Positions 46,492-54,091 of a DNA stretch of 64,000 nucleotides are shown one piece after another (positions within the stretch are counted from its first letter, which is position 1; every line of letters starts with the position of its first letter). A model generated the notes under the pieces. That model saw only the letters and a program-made list of their open reading frames with translations. It had not been told where the DNA came from and did not search any database. This DNA is from Ricordea florida (taxonomy: Eukaryota; Cnidaria; Anthozoa; Corallimorpharia; Ricordeidae): NCBI GenBank assembly GCA_949710005.1, contig OX453280.1, positions 13,587,758 through 13,651,757 on the forward strand. The letters run 5' to 3'. The translations under genes and the position numbers were made by a program.

Positions 46492-46926
46492 ATGGAACAA
46501 GAATTACGAAGATTGAATGTACCACAACTAAAATTTATTGCAAGAGAGTTGAAAATTGAAGGAAGGTCTAGAATGTTTAAAAATAATTTAGTTAATGAGT
46601 TGGAAAAATTTACAGATTCGGATATTGATGAGTTAATTACAAAAGCTATTGAAATGTATAATTATCCTTGTGTACATGGAATTAAAAAATATTTTTGTAA
46701 AGAATGCAGAGGATCACAAATATGCGTTCATAGGAAAATAAAGTATCAATGTAAAGAATGCGGTGGATCACAAATATGCGTTCATAGGAAAAGAAAGTCT
46801 TACTGCGTATTATGTGATGGCTCACAAATATGTTTTCACAATAAGCAAAAAAGTTTTTGTAAAGAATGCGGCGGATCACAAATATGTGAACATGATAGAC
46901 AAAAGTATCATTGTAAGGAATGTTGA
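46492..46926 (+). CDS. SAP-like plus Cys/His-repeat protein, 144 aa
   Basis: Residues 1-14 (MEQELRRLNVPQLK) are encoded by the terminal repeat and are identical to the start of the element polymerase. Residues 1-45 resemble a SAP/HeH nucleic-acid-binding fold. From about residue 60 there are five repeats of the type GGSQICxHxxxKxxCKEC, in which Cys and His would bind zinc. Such CxH...CxxC repeats are frequent in nucleocytoplasmic large DNA viruses (general knowledge). The second repeat from the end has CVLC. Likely nucleic-acid binding; the role in the element is unknown. Confidence 0.8.
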   Translation: MEQELRRLNVPQLKFIARELKIEGRSRMFKNNLVNELEKFTDSDIDELITKAIEMYNYPCVHGIKKYFCKECRGSQICVHRKIKYQCKECGGSQICVHRKRKSYCVLCDGSQICFHNKQKSFCKECGGSQICEHDRQKYHCKEC

Positions 46927-46933
46927 AAATTAT

Positions 46934-46963
46934 GTTATATAACCCAATAAATGGTTACATAAC
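46934..46963. terminator. Hairpin between convergent genes
   Basis: GTTATATAACC at 46934-46944 pairs with GGTTACATAAC at 46953-46963 with one mismatch, eight bases after the stop of the 144-aa gene and just before the 3' end of the opposing gene. The same sequence recurs at 51765-51795. Confidence 0.65.
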
Positions 46964-46969
46964 AAAAAT

Positions 46970-47602
46970 TTATCTAAATCTTAAACTAAAAGTTATTGGC
47001 AATCCCCTTAAATCAAGTTTTTCCCAATCATTGTCTAAGATAGTTAAATCGAAGTGGTTTATGAGGCTCTCATATTTTCGAATCGGAATTGCCGGATAAT
47101 CCTTTGAGGGTATGTTTGCAAGTAGGTTTGATGGTGTGAGTTTCACAAGTTCTCCATATTTGGCGTTATTCATATATGACGACTTATTATCCACTAAACT
47201 ACACATAAGTCTCAATGGTTCCCTAATCTGTATATTTATGGGGTATAATTTACCAGGATTTAAAACTATAGGAACCCCTAAACCAATTGACAATCCTCTC
47301 GTAATTATAACTTTGGAGTTCTTATTTGAATAAAGATAGTCAATAGTATCAGTCTCAATTATTGTTATTTTTTCCAGACCAAGATCATTAAGAAAGATCG
47401 ATTGAATGCCACGAAGAGTATATGTGCCCGGTTCAATTATGAAGCTCTGATTCTTGCCATATAATATTGTCTGTTCGTCCTTGAAATTAATCAATCTTTT
47501 GGTTTGAATATTACAATCCAGGAGCTGTATCTCCCGAAGATTTTTCAGCGGCGGATCTAAATAAACCCTAGTTTCTGAATCGTACATTGTAATGCTGAAC
47601 AT
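46970..47602 (-). CDS. Probable minor capsid (penton-like) protein, 210 aa
   Basis: Homologous to the partial gene at 63641-64000. Starting at 47602 (MFSITMYDSETRVYLDPPLK) is supported by a TCTTTAAA box 25 nt upstream (reversed) and by the homologue; the longer frame from 47680 would overlap the 524-aa gene. The beta-rich sequence includes LREIQLLDCNIQTKRLINF, a GLSIGLGVP segment and a C-terminal LTILDNDWEKLDLRGLPITF, a pattern I associate with the single jelly-roll minor capsid protein of Polinton-like elements. The assignment is tentative. Confidence 0.6.
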   Translation of the reverse strand: MFSITMYDSETRVYLDPPLKNLREIQLLDCNIQTKRLINFKDEQTILYGKNQSFIIEPGTYTLRGIQSIFLNDLGLEKITIIETDTIDYLYSNKNSKVIITRGLSIGLGVPIVLNPGKLYPINIQIREPLRLMCSLVDNKSSYMNNAKYGELVKLTPSNLLANIPSKDYPAIPIRKYESLINHFDLTILDNDWEKLDLRGLPITFSLRFR

Positions 47603-47627
47603 TTTTGTTTTGATTACATTAAACTCA

Positions 47628-47635
47628 TCTTTAAA
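47628..47635 (-). promoter_or_regulatory. TTTAAAGA box
   Basis: Lies inside the end of the 524-aa gene, 25 nt upstream of the ATG at 47602. It decides the start of the minor capsid gene. Confidence 0.6.
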
Positions 47636-47657
47636 TTGATCATTAACGAAATAAAAA

Positions 47658-49232
47658 CTAAGATAATAATCCCCCGGCAAACATTAAAACAATAAGATTA
47701 TTTTGATGAGAAGATTTTTCTATATCATCTATTTTGTCTGATTTATCGTCATTGCTTAATTTAGGATTCCTTGGCTGTGGATTGGTATTTAATAAAACTT
47801 TTGAAGATCCTAAACTATTAGGTATTCCGACATTTTTTGTTTCAACATTTATTGAATTATTTACCCCAAATTTCATATCTTCTGTTGCTATTTTCAGGTT
47901 ATTATTGTACCCAACCACACTTTCTGTATTTATAATCATATTACTTGGCATCAACCAAACTCCAGGAGCAACAGCCAAATCAAGCCGTAATTTAGTTTCC
48001 TGTACAGATTTTTGGTAATTTTGAACGGATTTAGAAATATCATTTACTTTAACAGAACTTTCGAATAAGGCTTTGAATTCATTTTGCGTTTCTATTGCTC
48101 CACCGCCCGCGCCAACAATAGAATTTCTGGTATTAACTTGAGCGCCCAATATGCAATAAACAAAAGCCTCAACCGATCTATTTATTCTTCCCAATCCGGC
48201 TTTTGTTAATCCATATCCAGATTCTGGTATAAACCACGCGTATTGAAAATCTACAAAATGATCATTTCGAAGCATAGATATTAAAGTCCCACCAAATTTT
48301 TTTCCGCCATAATCGGCAAATTTATTTATTTCACTGGGCCAAATATTTACATCAGGATCATTAGGATGAATAATTCTTACGTTTTGATTTCCTCCTCCCA
48401 CTGCTTGTGAACTACCGCCTCCAGGAGGGATGTATCCTTTTCCATAATCAATGAATACATCTCCTACCCCATGGTTTGCGCCGCCCTTAAATCTAAAATC
48501 AGCTAAAGGTTTATTCCATCCTTTAAAATCTTGATTATTGCTTAACCCAAATTCTGCGCACAATCTATTATAAACATTTTTGTCGTATGGATTATTTTTT
48601 GAAGAAAAAGTTTGTTCGCCGGGTAATGACACATTTAATTCCTGTAATATTCTTCTTATTGTAAAATAAACGTGAAATACAAAAAAACTTCTAATAACTC
48701 TTGGGTAATTTAAAATTTCAATTAAACTTACTCCGCAACCAGATGTTGCGCACCAAACCGCCATGTTTAATTGCTGAGGCCAGTGATTAATATTTGGTTT
48801 ACTCAACCAAGCTCTAGCTTCTTTGCCGCTAGTAAGTTCTACTGTCTGATTTTTAAATACATTTGTCATCGCCGCAGTGAAATGATCTTTTTCTGAAACA
48901 TATATATCTAAATTAGTTAACATTTTTGTTACATCATTAGCAAATTCATTGAATCTAACCCCGGGTATTGGATATGCTTGTTTTGTAAATGTTAAACTTT
49001 TTGGAAATGAACTTACCTTAACTTTATTTTCTACCCCCAAATCTTCCCATAATAATGTTTTCAAATTATTAGAAAGATTTGCAGTCCAAGTTTTCCCAGA
49101 AGGATCATCATCGGACATAATTGTTGTCCCATTAACTTTCCATTCAATATACCCACCAAATGAGTCATTCACAAAAGTAAATTTATTTAGGTTCGCGTTT
49201 GGGTAACGATTTTTGAAATCATCCAATAACAT
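47658..49232 (-). CDS. Large conserved element protein with C-terminal hydrophobic tail, 524 aa
   Basis: Homologous over its length to the 524-aa protein at 61892-63466. Conserved blocks include FGGYIEWKVNGTTIMSDDDP, LLWEDLG, INHWPQQLNMAVWCATSGCG, FHVYFTIRRILQELNVSLPG, RLCAEFGLSN, GLTKAGLGRINRSVEAFVYC and GVWLMPSNMIINTESV. The C-terminus ends in a hydrophobic segment (NNLIVLMFAGGLLS). It is larger than the presumed capsid protein and lies next to the minor capsid gene. No known family is recognised; a structural or entry role is a guess. Confidence 0.82.
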   Translation of the reverse strand: MLLDDFKNRYPNANLNKFTFVNDSFGGYIEWKVNGTTIMSDDDPSGKTWTANLSNNLKTLLWEDLGVENKVKVSSFPKSLTFTKQAYPIPGVRFNEFANDVTKMLTNLDIYVSEKDHFTAAMTNVFKNQTVELTSGKEARAWLSKPNINHWPQQLNMAVWCATSGCGVSLIEILNYPRVIRSFFVFHVYFTIRRILQELNVSLPGEQTFSSKNNPYDKNVYNRLCAEFGLSNNQDFKGWNKPLADFRFKGGANHGVGDVFIDYGKGYIPPGGGSSQAVGGGNQNVRIIHPNDPDVNIWPSEINKFADYGGKKFGGTLISMLRNDHFVDFQYAWFIPESGYGLTKAGLGRINRSVEAFVYCILGAQVNTRNSIVGAGGGAIETQNEFKALFESSVKVNDISKSVQNYQKSVQETKLRLDLAVAPGVWLMPSNMIINTESVVGYNNNLKIATEDMKFGVNNSINVETKNVGIPNSLGSSKVLLNTNPQPRNPKLSNDDKSDKIDDIEKSSHQNNLIVLMFAGGLLS

Positions 49233-49260
49233 CTTATTCTTTGTGTTTCAAATAATGTGA

Positions 49261-49268
49261 TCTTTAGA
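49261..49268 (-). promoter_or_regulatory. TCTAAAGA box
   Basis: 28 nt upstream of the start at 49232, in the spacer that corresponds to the place where element B entered element A. Confidence 0.65.
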
Positions 49269-49334
49269 TCTTTTAAGAATAAGATGTGCCCGCGAAACAA
49301 TTGCAACCAACTTCTGTTCTCTCATATACTAGTT

Positions 49335-49943
49335 TTAATGTCCTTTCCCTCCGGCAAGTTCTTTTAATAGAGCTTCGCGGACTTCCCTCCTTAACGCAGG
49401 CATGCCCAAGTTTTTTTCTGTATCTTTTCTAAATTTTTGACGAATTTCTAGTTTTAGTTTTTGAAACTTTTCCAACTCTGCCAAAATTATGGAAAATTCT
49501 TGGTCGGATATAACATTATCTTTCAGAGCTTTTGAGACCAAATCGTTAATTGTGTTTAATTTTGATTTTGCAATTGCAGCGGTTTGTTCGTGTTTACTAA
49601 CTTTACTAGAAAGTCTTTTTGCTGCATAACCGAATCCAATCGACAAACCACCAAAAACCCCACCGACAACACCCAAAGGCACACCGACAATTGCACCAAA
49701 ACCAGTAAGAGAAGTTCCGAGGCCGCTTGCAGATAGAATAACTGAAATCACTCCACCAGAAATACTAATTTTTGTACATATTCCTCTTGCCCTATTATAT
49801 TTTTTTCTTACTTCTTCGTAATGTTTAATTTCTTTCTCCAGATTTTGCAATACCTCGCTTGATTTTTGCAGTCTGAAATTAACCGGATCAATATTATTAA
49901 GGTCGGTCGGTAATTGAGGATAAATTTTATTGTAGTCATCCAT
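49335..49943 (-). CDS. Gly-rich membrane protein with flanking helices, 202 aa
   Basis: Counterpart of 44797-45411. It has the same plan: helix (VLQNLEKEIKHYEEVRKKYN), hydrophobic Gly-rich stretch (VISVILSASGLGTSLTGFGA onward), and a C-terminal helical region with SKHEQTAAIAKSKLNTINDL. The Gly-rich region is more conserved than the ends, which suggests the membrane hairpin is the working part. Confidence 0.8.
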   Translation of the reverse strand: MDDYNKIYPQLPTDLNNIDPVNFRLQKSSEVLQNLEKEIKHYEEVRKKYNRARGICTKISISGGVISVILSASGLGTSLTGFGAIVGVPLGVVGGVFGGLSIGFGYAAKRLSSKVSKHEQTAAIAKSKLNTINDLVSKALKDNVISDQEFSIILAELEKFQKLKLEIRQKFRKDTEKNLGMPALRREVREALLKELAGGKGH

Positions 49944-49964
49944 ATTTTACTGATCGCCGCGATA

Positions 49965-49972
49965 TCTTTAAA
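49965..49972 (-). promoter_or_regulatory. TTTAAAGA box
   Basis: 21 nt upstream of the start at 49943, followed by GATCAGTAAAAT directly before the ATG. Confidence 0.6.
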
Positions 49973-49976
49973 TTTG

Positions 49977-51209
49977 TTACTTTCTCTTCTTCCCGCCTTT
50001 AATTTGTTCCACAAAATATAGAACTACAGCCATTATCAAAAGCCAAGCATTCTTTCCTAAAAACCCAATAACCTGCCCCGCCGTTTTGAAAAGAAAGCTC
50101 ACGATTGCACCAATCATCCCCGGTAATATTTCCCCTAGTTTTTTACCAAGAGTTTTCAAACCATTTCCAACTCCTCTACCCAAAGCAGATAAACCCTTTG
50201 AAAGATTAGAAACTATAACCCCAATGATGACACCTACCGCACTTAGAACAGCAAAAACTGTAAAACCATACTTTTTGAATATATACTTTAATCTCTCCCT
50301 AAGCGGTAAATTTTTAAGTATTTCATCTTTTTTACCATCAATATCTGATAACTGTTCTGCGTTTGAAATTGCTTTATTTCTAATCCGTTCTCTTAATTTA
50401 TCATTCTCCGATTTTAATCGTTCATTGCTTTGTTCTAACTTTGATAAATTGGATTTACCCTTCTTATATTTGTCTATTTCTTCTTTGTATAATTTTACCT
50501 CTTCCAAAATTTTTTCTGCTTGTATTTTTAATTCTATATTCTGTTTAACGGTTTGATCGAAAAGGCTTTTAGTCTCTGCTTTTTGTACCTGTTGCCTCTC
50601 AATGAATTCCCTAAGTTCTTTTTCTCTTTCCGCATATCGTTCAATCTCCAGAGGATATATTTCTGCCGTTGCTTTCAATCCTTGCAATGCATTATCTAAT
50701 TCCTTAATTTTTTCATCGGACTGTTTTAATTCAGAAGCGGTATTATTATATTTTTCCAACATTGTTCCATAATCAGCGCCCAGTTCTTTTCTAAATGTTT
50801 TTGGTAAATTTTCTATATTAAGAATCCTATTTTCATCAACTAATGTATGCCAAACATTATTACTTGCGGTACTTAATTGTCCTTCTATACTTCCATTTTC
50901 TCCAAATCGTACATTAAATGAGCTTTCATTTGGCTCGTAATCTGGGTAATAGCGTTTTAGTTCTTGCCTCGCTTCTCTCATTCTATCGTGTTCCTCATCT
51001 CTTTCTCCCAGGTTCATTCTTTCTGGTGGTTTATCCCATTGACCCCTGTCTCTTGTTTGGTTATAATCATCATAACCAGGATAATCTTGTTCAAGGGTTG
51101 TAGATGTGTTTGCGGTTTGATAAAATGGGTTATCATCCCAAGTATAATCATCTTCATCGTCATCATCATTATCTCTTGATAAATCTTTTAGCGCTATTTC
51201 TTCCGCCAT
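49977..51209 (-). CDS. Coiled-coil protein with C-terminal membrane domain, 410 aa
   Basis: Counterpart of the 521-aa protein at 43140. The acidic N-terminus (DNDDDDEDDYTWDDNPFY) is unrelated to that of element A and lacks the PKTK repeats. The coiled coil spans about 145-310. The C-terminal part (NLPLRERLKYIFKKYGFTVF, then VGVIIGVIVSNLSKGLSALG and AWLLIMAVVLYFVEQI) is strongly conserved and ends in GGKKRK. A strong box lies upstream at 51231-51238. Confidence 0.8.
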   Translation of the reverse strand: MAEEIALKDLSRDNDDDDEDDYTWDDNPFYQTANTSTTLEQDYPGYDDYNQTRDRGQWDKPPERMNLGERDEEHDRMREARQELKRYYPDYEPNESSFNVRFGENGSIEGQLSTASNNVWHTLVDENRILNIENLPKTFRKELGADYGTMLEKYNNTASELKQSDEKIKELDNALQGLKATAEIYPLEIERYAEREKELREFIERQQVQKAETKSLFDQTVKQNIELKIQAEKILEEVKLYKEEIDKYKKGKSNLSKLEQSNERLKSENDKLRERIRNKAISNAEQLSDIDGKKDEILKNLPLRERLKYIFKKYGFTVFAVLSAVGVIIGVIVSNLSKGLSALGRGVGNGLKTLGKKLGEILPGMIGAIVSFLFKTAGQVIGFLGKNAWLLIMAVVLYFVEQIKGGKKRK

Positions 51210-51230
51210 TTTTTACTCATCAGTAGGAAA

Positions 51231-51238
51231 TCTTTAGA
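51231..51238 (-). promoter_or_regulatory. TCTAAAGA box with ACTGATGAGTAAAA
   Basis: Read on the minus strand, TCTAAAGATTTCCTACTGAT followed by GAGTAAAAA precedes the ATG at 51209. It matches the element A version at 43106 almost base for base. Confidence 0.7.
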
Positions 51239-51298
51239 CCCCTTAGAGCTGAAAAATTGATTTAAAAGAAAAAATATATAAAAAAAAGAAATAAAAAG

Positions 51299-51760
51299 AT
51301 GAAAGACACGGTTGATATTAAGTATTTTAATGAAAAAGAACTGAGTTTTTGCGATTTTCTAGAGGAAATAAAAGAAGATTTGTTTAAAAATATATCAAAA
51401 AATCTTGCATTTATTGATTATGATGAAATGTATAATATTTTTTTTAATTTTTATTATATTGATACTGATTATGATATTATTAAAAAATATTCCGAGTGTG
51501 ATCTTTTATATGATATAAAGGAGTGGGCAACTAGGATTGGCCATTTCTATTTTATATATGAAATAATAGGTGATTTTTATGATTTTAAAAGATATCCTAT
51601 CCATTCAGTTAATTTTTCCATAAAAATGGATGCTTATAAGTTATTACATAAAGAGAAATTCTACAAAAGTCTGCATGATGAAATAGTTGCTGCAGTCTGG
51701 CAGCCAAGCAGATATTTAGATTTTCAAGAATTGAGAGATTTGGAAGAAAGATGGTCATAA
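51299..51760 (+). CDS. Antisense cargo-slot protein, 153 aa, giant-virus-like tail
   Basis: A single plus-strand frame opposed to its neighbours, starting MKDTVDIKYFNEKELSFCDF. It is rich in Asp, Tyr and Lys, with no hydrophobic segment. The C-terminal part, FYKSLHDEIVAAVWQPSRYL, resembles the short tail motif (EI...W/A-HP-R) common at the C-termini of many mimivirus and phycodnavirus proteins (general knowledge, from memory). TTTAAAAGAAAAAATATATA lies upstream. There is no similarity to the 94-aa gene in the same slot of element A. Confidence 0.7.
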   Translation: MKDTVDIKYFNEKELSFCDFLEEIKEDLFKNISKNLAFIDYDEMYNIFFNFYYIDTDYDIIKKYSECDLLYDIKEWATRIGHFYFIYEIIGDFYDFKRYPIHSVNFSIKMDAYKLLHKEKFYKSLHDEIVAAVWQPSRYLDFQELRDLEERWS

Positions 51761-51764
51761 TTAT

Positions 51765-51795
51765 GTTATATAACTAAAATTAATGGTTACATAAC
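51765..51795. terminator. Hairpin between convergent genes
   Basis: GTTATATAAC at 51765-51774 faces GTTACATAAC at 51786-51795, four bases after the stop of the cargo gene and just before the 3' end of the 130-aa gene. The surrounding ATTATGTTATATAAC and GGTTACATAACAAAAA match the copy at 46,930-46,968. Confidence 0.65.
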
Positions 51796-51802
51796 AAAAA
51801 AT

Positions 51803-52195
51803 TTATAATATTTTACTTACCGCGTAACCTAAACCTAACATTCCAGCCCCGACATATGCCATTTCTCCTGTTTTTTGTTCATCGCTTGGTCTGTAATAAT
51901 CAGAGAATTTTGGTTCATTCATTTGAGCGTACAATTCAAAAGCCTGATTTGTTGCCGAAATATTTTTTGATGCTTGATATTTTTCATCTTTTCTTTTCAT
52001 TTTCCAATCAAGCATTTTTTGTCTTTTTTCCTGATACGCTGCGTAATCTCTTTGATATTTTTCCATTGCTTTGTCGTGTCGTATTTTTTCTGTATCCTCA
52101 TTGCGCCCAGATAAATATTTTGCAAGATAATTTCCGCCAGTAAATGCCGTTGCATTCAATATAGCCCCACCAATCATCATCGCTATTGCTGCCAT
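51803..52195 (-). CDS. Protein with hydrophobic ends and coiled-coil middle, 130 aa
   Basis: Counterpart of 42295-42717 (MAAIAMMIGGAILNATAFTG, charged helix, then YVGAGMLGLGYAVSKI). It lacks the extra residues seen in element A, reading YAQMNEPKFSDYYRP at that place. Its ATG lies one base after the stop of the 72-aa gene, so the two are probably co-translated or on one transcript. Confidence 0.8.
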   Translation of the reverse strand: MAAIAMMIGGAILNATAFTGGNYLAKYLSGRNEDTEKIRHDKAMEKYQRDYAAYQEKRQKMLDWKMKRKDEKYQASKNISATNQAFELYAQMNEPKFSDYYRPSDEQKTGEMAYVGAGMLGLGYAVSKIL

Positions 52196-52196
52196 T

Positions 52197-52415
52197 TTAT
52201 TTTGGTAAAATCTTTTGATCCTCTAAATATGTTTTAAGATACATGCTTCCGGATAATACAGCTACCCACTTTGCATAATTTGTAATACTTGAGGATGGGT
52301 CGCTCAAAAATGATTCTTTCATCATCTTTTTAGCTACATACCCAACTCCAGCCCCTAATCCGATAAGTACCGCCGAATCAGTTACAGTTTTCACAAGTTT
52401 GTTTTCAGTTGACAT
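52197..52415 (-). CDS. Small membrane protein, 72 aa
   Basis: Counterpart of 42074-42292 with only a few substitutions (for example GVGYVAKKMMKESFLSDPSS). Two hydrophobic segments. Upstream, read on the minus strand, TTTAAAAGTTTCTCAATGAT and ACAGTAAAAAATT precede the ATG, the same two-part arrangement as in element A. Confidence 0.82.
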   Translation of the reverse strand: MSTENKLVKTVTDSAVLIGLGAGVGYVAKKMMKESFLSDPSSSITNYAKWVAVLSGSMYLKTYLEDQKILPK

Positions 52416-52460
52416 AATTTTTTACTGTATCATTGAGAAACTTTTAAATGACTTTTGAGA

Positions 52461-52862
52461 TTATTCCATTCCTAAAGATTTTGGGGTTAAATGCAATGGA
52501 ATTTTTGAGGGTTGTGGTAATTGGGGAACTTGTGATAAGTCAGGTATCCTATTAGAATATTCAACCCTAGCTTTTTCCTTATATCTCATAAAAAGATCAA
52601 ATGCTGTAAACCCCAATCCAATAACGGATAAAACAGTAGTAAAAGATAACTCAGGTAGCCAAGATTTCGTTTCATCATTTTGCTCCTCTTCTTCGCGTTT
52701 CATCTCCCTGGCTAATGCATCTTTTGCTTTTTTATTATATTCAGCTAATTTCTTTCCGGCCGCAACCTTTTTAGGATCTTTCTCCCTCTTTTTAGTATCT
52801 GTTTTGGGATCGGCTGTAATTTGCTCCGCATCTCCTCCTCTTTGTTCAGTTTGTTCAGACAT
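52461..52862 (-). CDS. Lys/Glu-rich protein with one membrane segment, 133 aa
   Basis: Counterpart of 41558-42031. It keeps KKREKDPKKVAAGKKLAEYN and the hydrophobic LPELSFTTVLSVIGLGFTAF, but has the shorter REMKREEEEQNDETKSW where element A has GC-rich extra codons. TCTAAAAACTTATTTATAGC lies upstream on the minus strand. Confidence 0.78.
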   Translation of the reverse strand: MSEQTEQRGGDAEQITADPKTDTKKREKDPKKVAAGKKLAEYNKKAKDALAREMKREEEEQNDETKSWLPELSFTTVLSVIGLGFTAFDLFMRYKEKARVEYSNRIPDLSQVPQLPQPSKIPLHLTPKSLGME

Positions 52863-52899
52863 TGTTATTTAGATGCTATAAATAAGTTTTTAGATCTGT

Positions 52900-53424
52900 T
52901 TAATACACAGTATCAACGCCTTCAGTAGATTGCTTAGTTTCCTGATCATTATCTGGTTCTTCTCTTGAAAATTGTTGATTTTTGTTGAATTTTATGTGTT
53001 TAGCTACTTGAAATACTCCGCTAGCAAGTGCTGCCAGTCTTCCTGATTTCAATGCTAAGAGACCCACAAAGTTTGTTAGTTCGCGATTAACCAAATCATC
53101 ATTCTTCAGATCATTGCAAAGAGATTCTATATCATCAACCGGAACTAAATAAGAAATAAGTTTGGAAACTAATTGAAGGGATGAATCTACTAATCCTCCG
53201 TTAATTTTCTTACCCATTACCGCTTGATAACGATTAAAATATTTTTCTACATCGCGTTCCGATAATTTTTTTACATCGCCCAGACTCATATCAACCCCTA
53301 AATATTCCTTTGTGGTTCCAAGAGCCGCGAGAATGGCAAGTGATTCTTGTTTGATTTCAAGATCCTCATTTTTTCCCGACGGTCGGTCAGTTTTTTCTTC
53401 AATGTAATCTTCAATATTAGACAT
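52900..53424 (-). CDS. Conserved element protein, 174 aa, function unknown
   Basis: Counterpart of 40946-41512. It is near-identical in the core from ESLAILAALGTTKEYLGVDM to GRLAALASGVFQVAKHIKFN, and it ends SGEGVDTVY-like (here TEGVDTVY; element A ends SDTVY). The upstream box is weak (TTTAGAGATTCC). The conserved C-terminal DTVY is notable as a possible short motif. Confidence 0.8.
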   Translation of the reverse strand: MSNIEDYIEEKTDRPSGKNEDLEIKQESLAILAALGTTKEYLGVDMSLGDVKKLSERDVEKYFNRYQAVMGKKINGGLVDSSLQLVSKLISYLVPVDDIESLCNDLKNDDLVNRELTNFVGLLALKSGRLAALASGVFQVAKHIKFNKNQQFSREEPDNDQETKQSTEGVDTVY

Positions 53425-53430
53425 CTTTTG

Positions 53431-54057
53431 TTAAATCACCTCGGGAATCTCTAAATAGCAATTAAATGGGTAACGCAAAGATAAACATAACCTAGAATAT
53501 TTTTCAGTTTTCAGGAGTTTTACAAACTTTTTCCCCAATTCATAATCCAAATCACCTCCGTAATCCTCGAAAAACATTTTCATACCTTTCTGCGAAGGAT
53601 TATGGAAAGTAACAACGCAGGCTACATTTTCTCGGAATGGTTTTGCTATTGAAGTTAATTGCTGAGTTAGAACCCAAACTGATAATCCATGATGTCTTCC
53701 TGAGAATGCTAAATCTATGAACTTATTAGATCTTTTCTTCAGATCAGTGGATACCGCGCAATCATCTAAAATTATTAATGTATTTGTTCCGGAGAATAAA
53801 GTTTGGCAATCAGTTAGTAACTCATTAATCTCATCAATGTTACTAGCATCTGGAGATAATTTATAGAAATGTTTATCCCCTAGGGCAAAATTATGATATG
53901 TTTTATTTTTAGAATAAGTCGGGCAAATTAACACAATATATTCAAAAACTTTCCGGAAAGGGCCTCGGAGCTGATCAATTAGGTACTTTGTTTTTCCACA
54001 ATTTGTGGGTCCTGTTATAATACAATGGAATGGTATTTTATCTCGTAAATCTTCCAT
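53431..54057 (-). CDS. A32/FtsK-like genome packaging ATPase
   Basis: 208 aa. Walker A GPTNCGKT at residues 16-23, Walker B LIILDD at 94-99, and the arginine-containing RENVACVVTFHNPSQKGMKM further on. Differences from the element A copy are few and conservative, so it is under purifying selection in the family. TCTAAAAACATAATGTTATG lies upstream on the minus strand; the ATG inside that string is out of frame, which fixes the start at 54057. Confidence 0.9.
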   Translation of the reverse strand: MEDLRDKIPFHCIITGPTNCGKTKYLIDQLRGPFRKVFEYIVLICPTYSKNKTYHNFALGDKHFYKLSPDASNIDEINELLTDCQTLFSGTNTLIILDDCAVSTDLKKRSNKFIDLAFSGRHHGLSVWVLTQQLTSIAKPFRENVACVVTFHNPSQKGMKMFFEDYGGDLDYELGKKFVKLLKTEKYSRLCLSLRYPFNCYLEIPEVI

Positions 54058-54091
54058 GATTTTTGTATCATAACATTATGTTTTTAGATTC

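Larger units (their letters stand above)
45476..46534 (+). repeat. Element B terminal inverted repeat, left
   Basis: Inverted copy of 60757-61817. It starts GATGTGTAAAAATGGGGG and contains five GGCACATTT(T) motifs (45498, 45560, 45741, 46358, 46422), two 181-bp direct repeats (from 45554 and 45735) and three 138-bp tandem units (from 45892, 46030, 46168). It ends inside the 144-aa gene after about 14 codons. Differences from the right copy are about two substitutions and two single-base indels. Confidence 0.95.

Noticed and set aside
47603..47680. Longer start for the minor capsid protein at 47680
   Set aside because: It would overlap the 524-aa gene. The homologue at 63641 and the promoter box both point to 47602.
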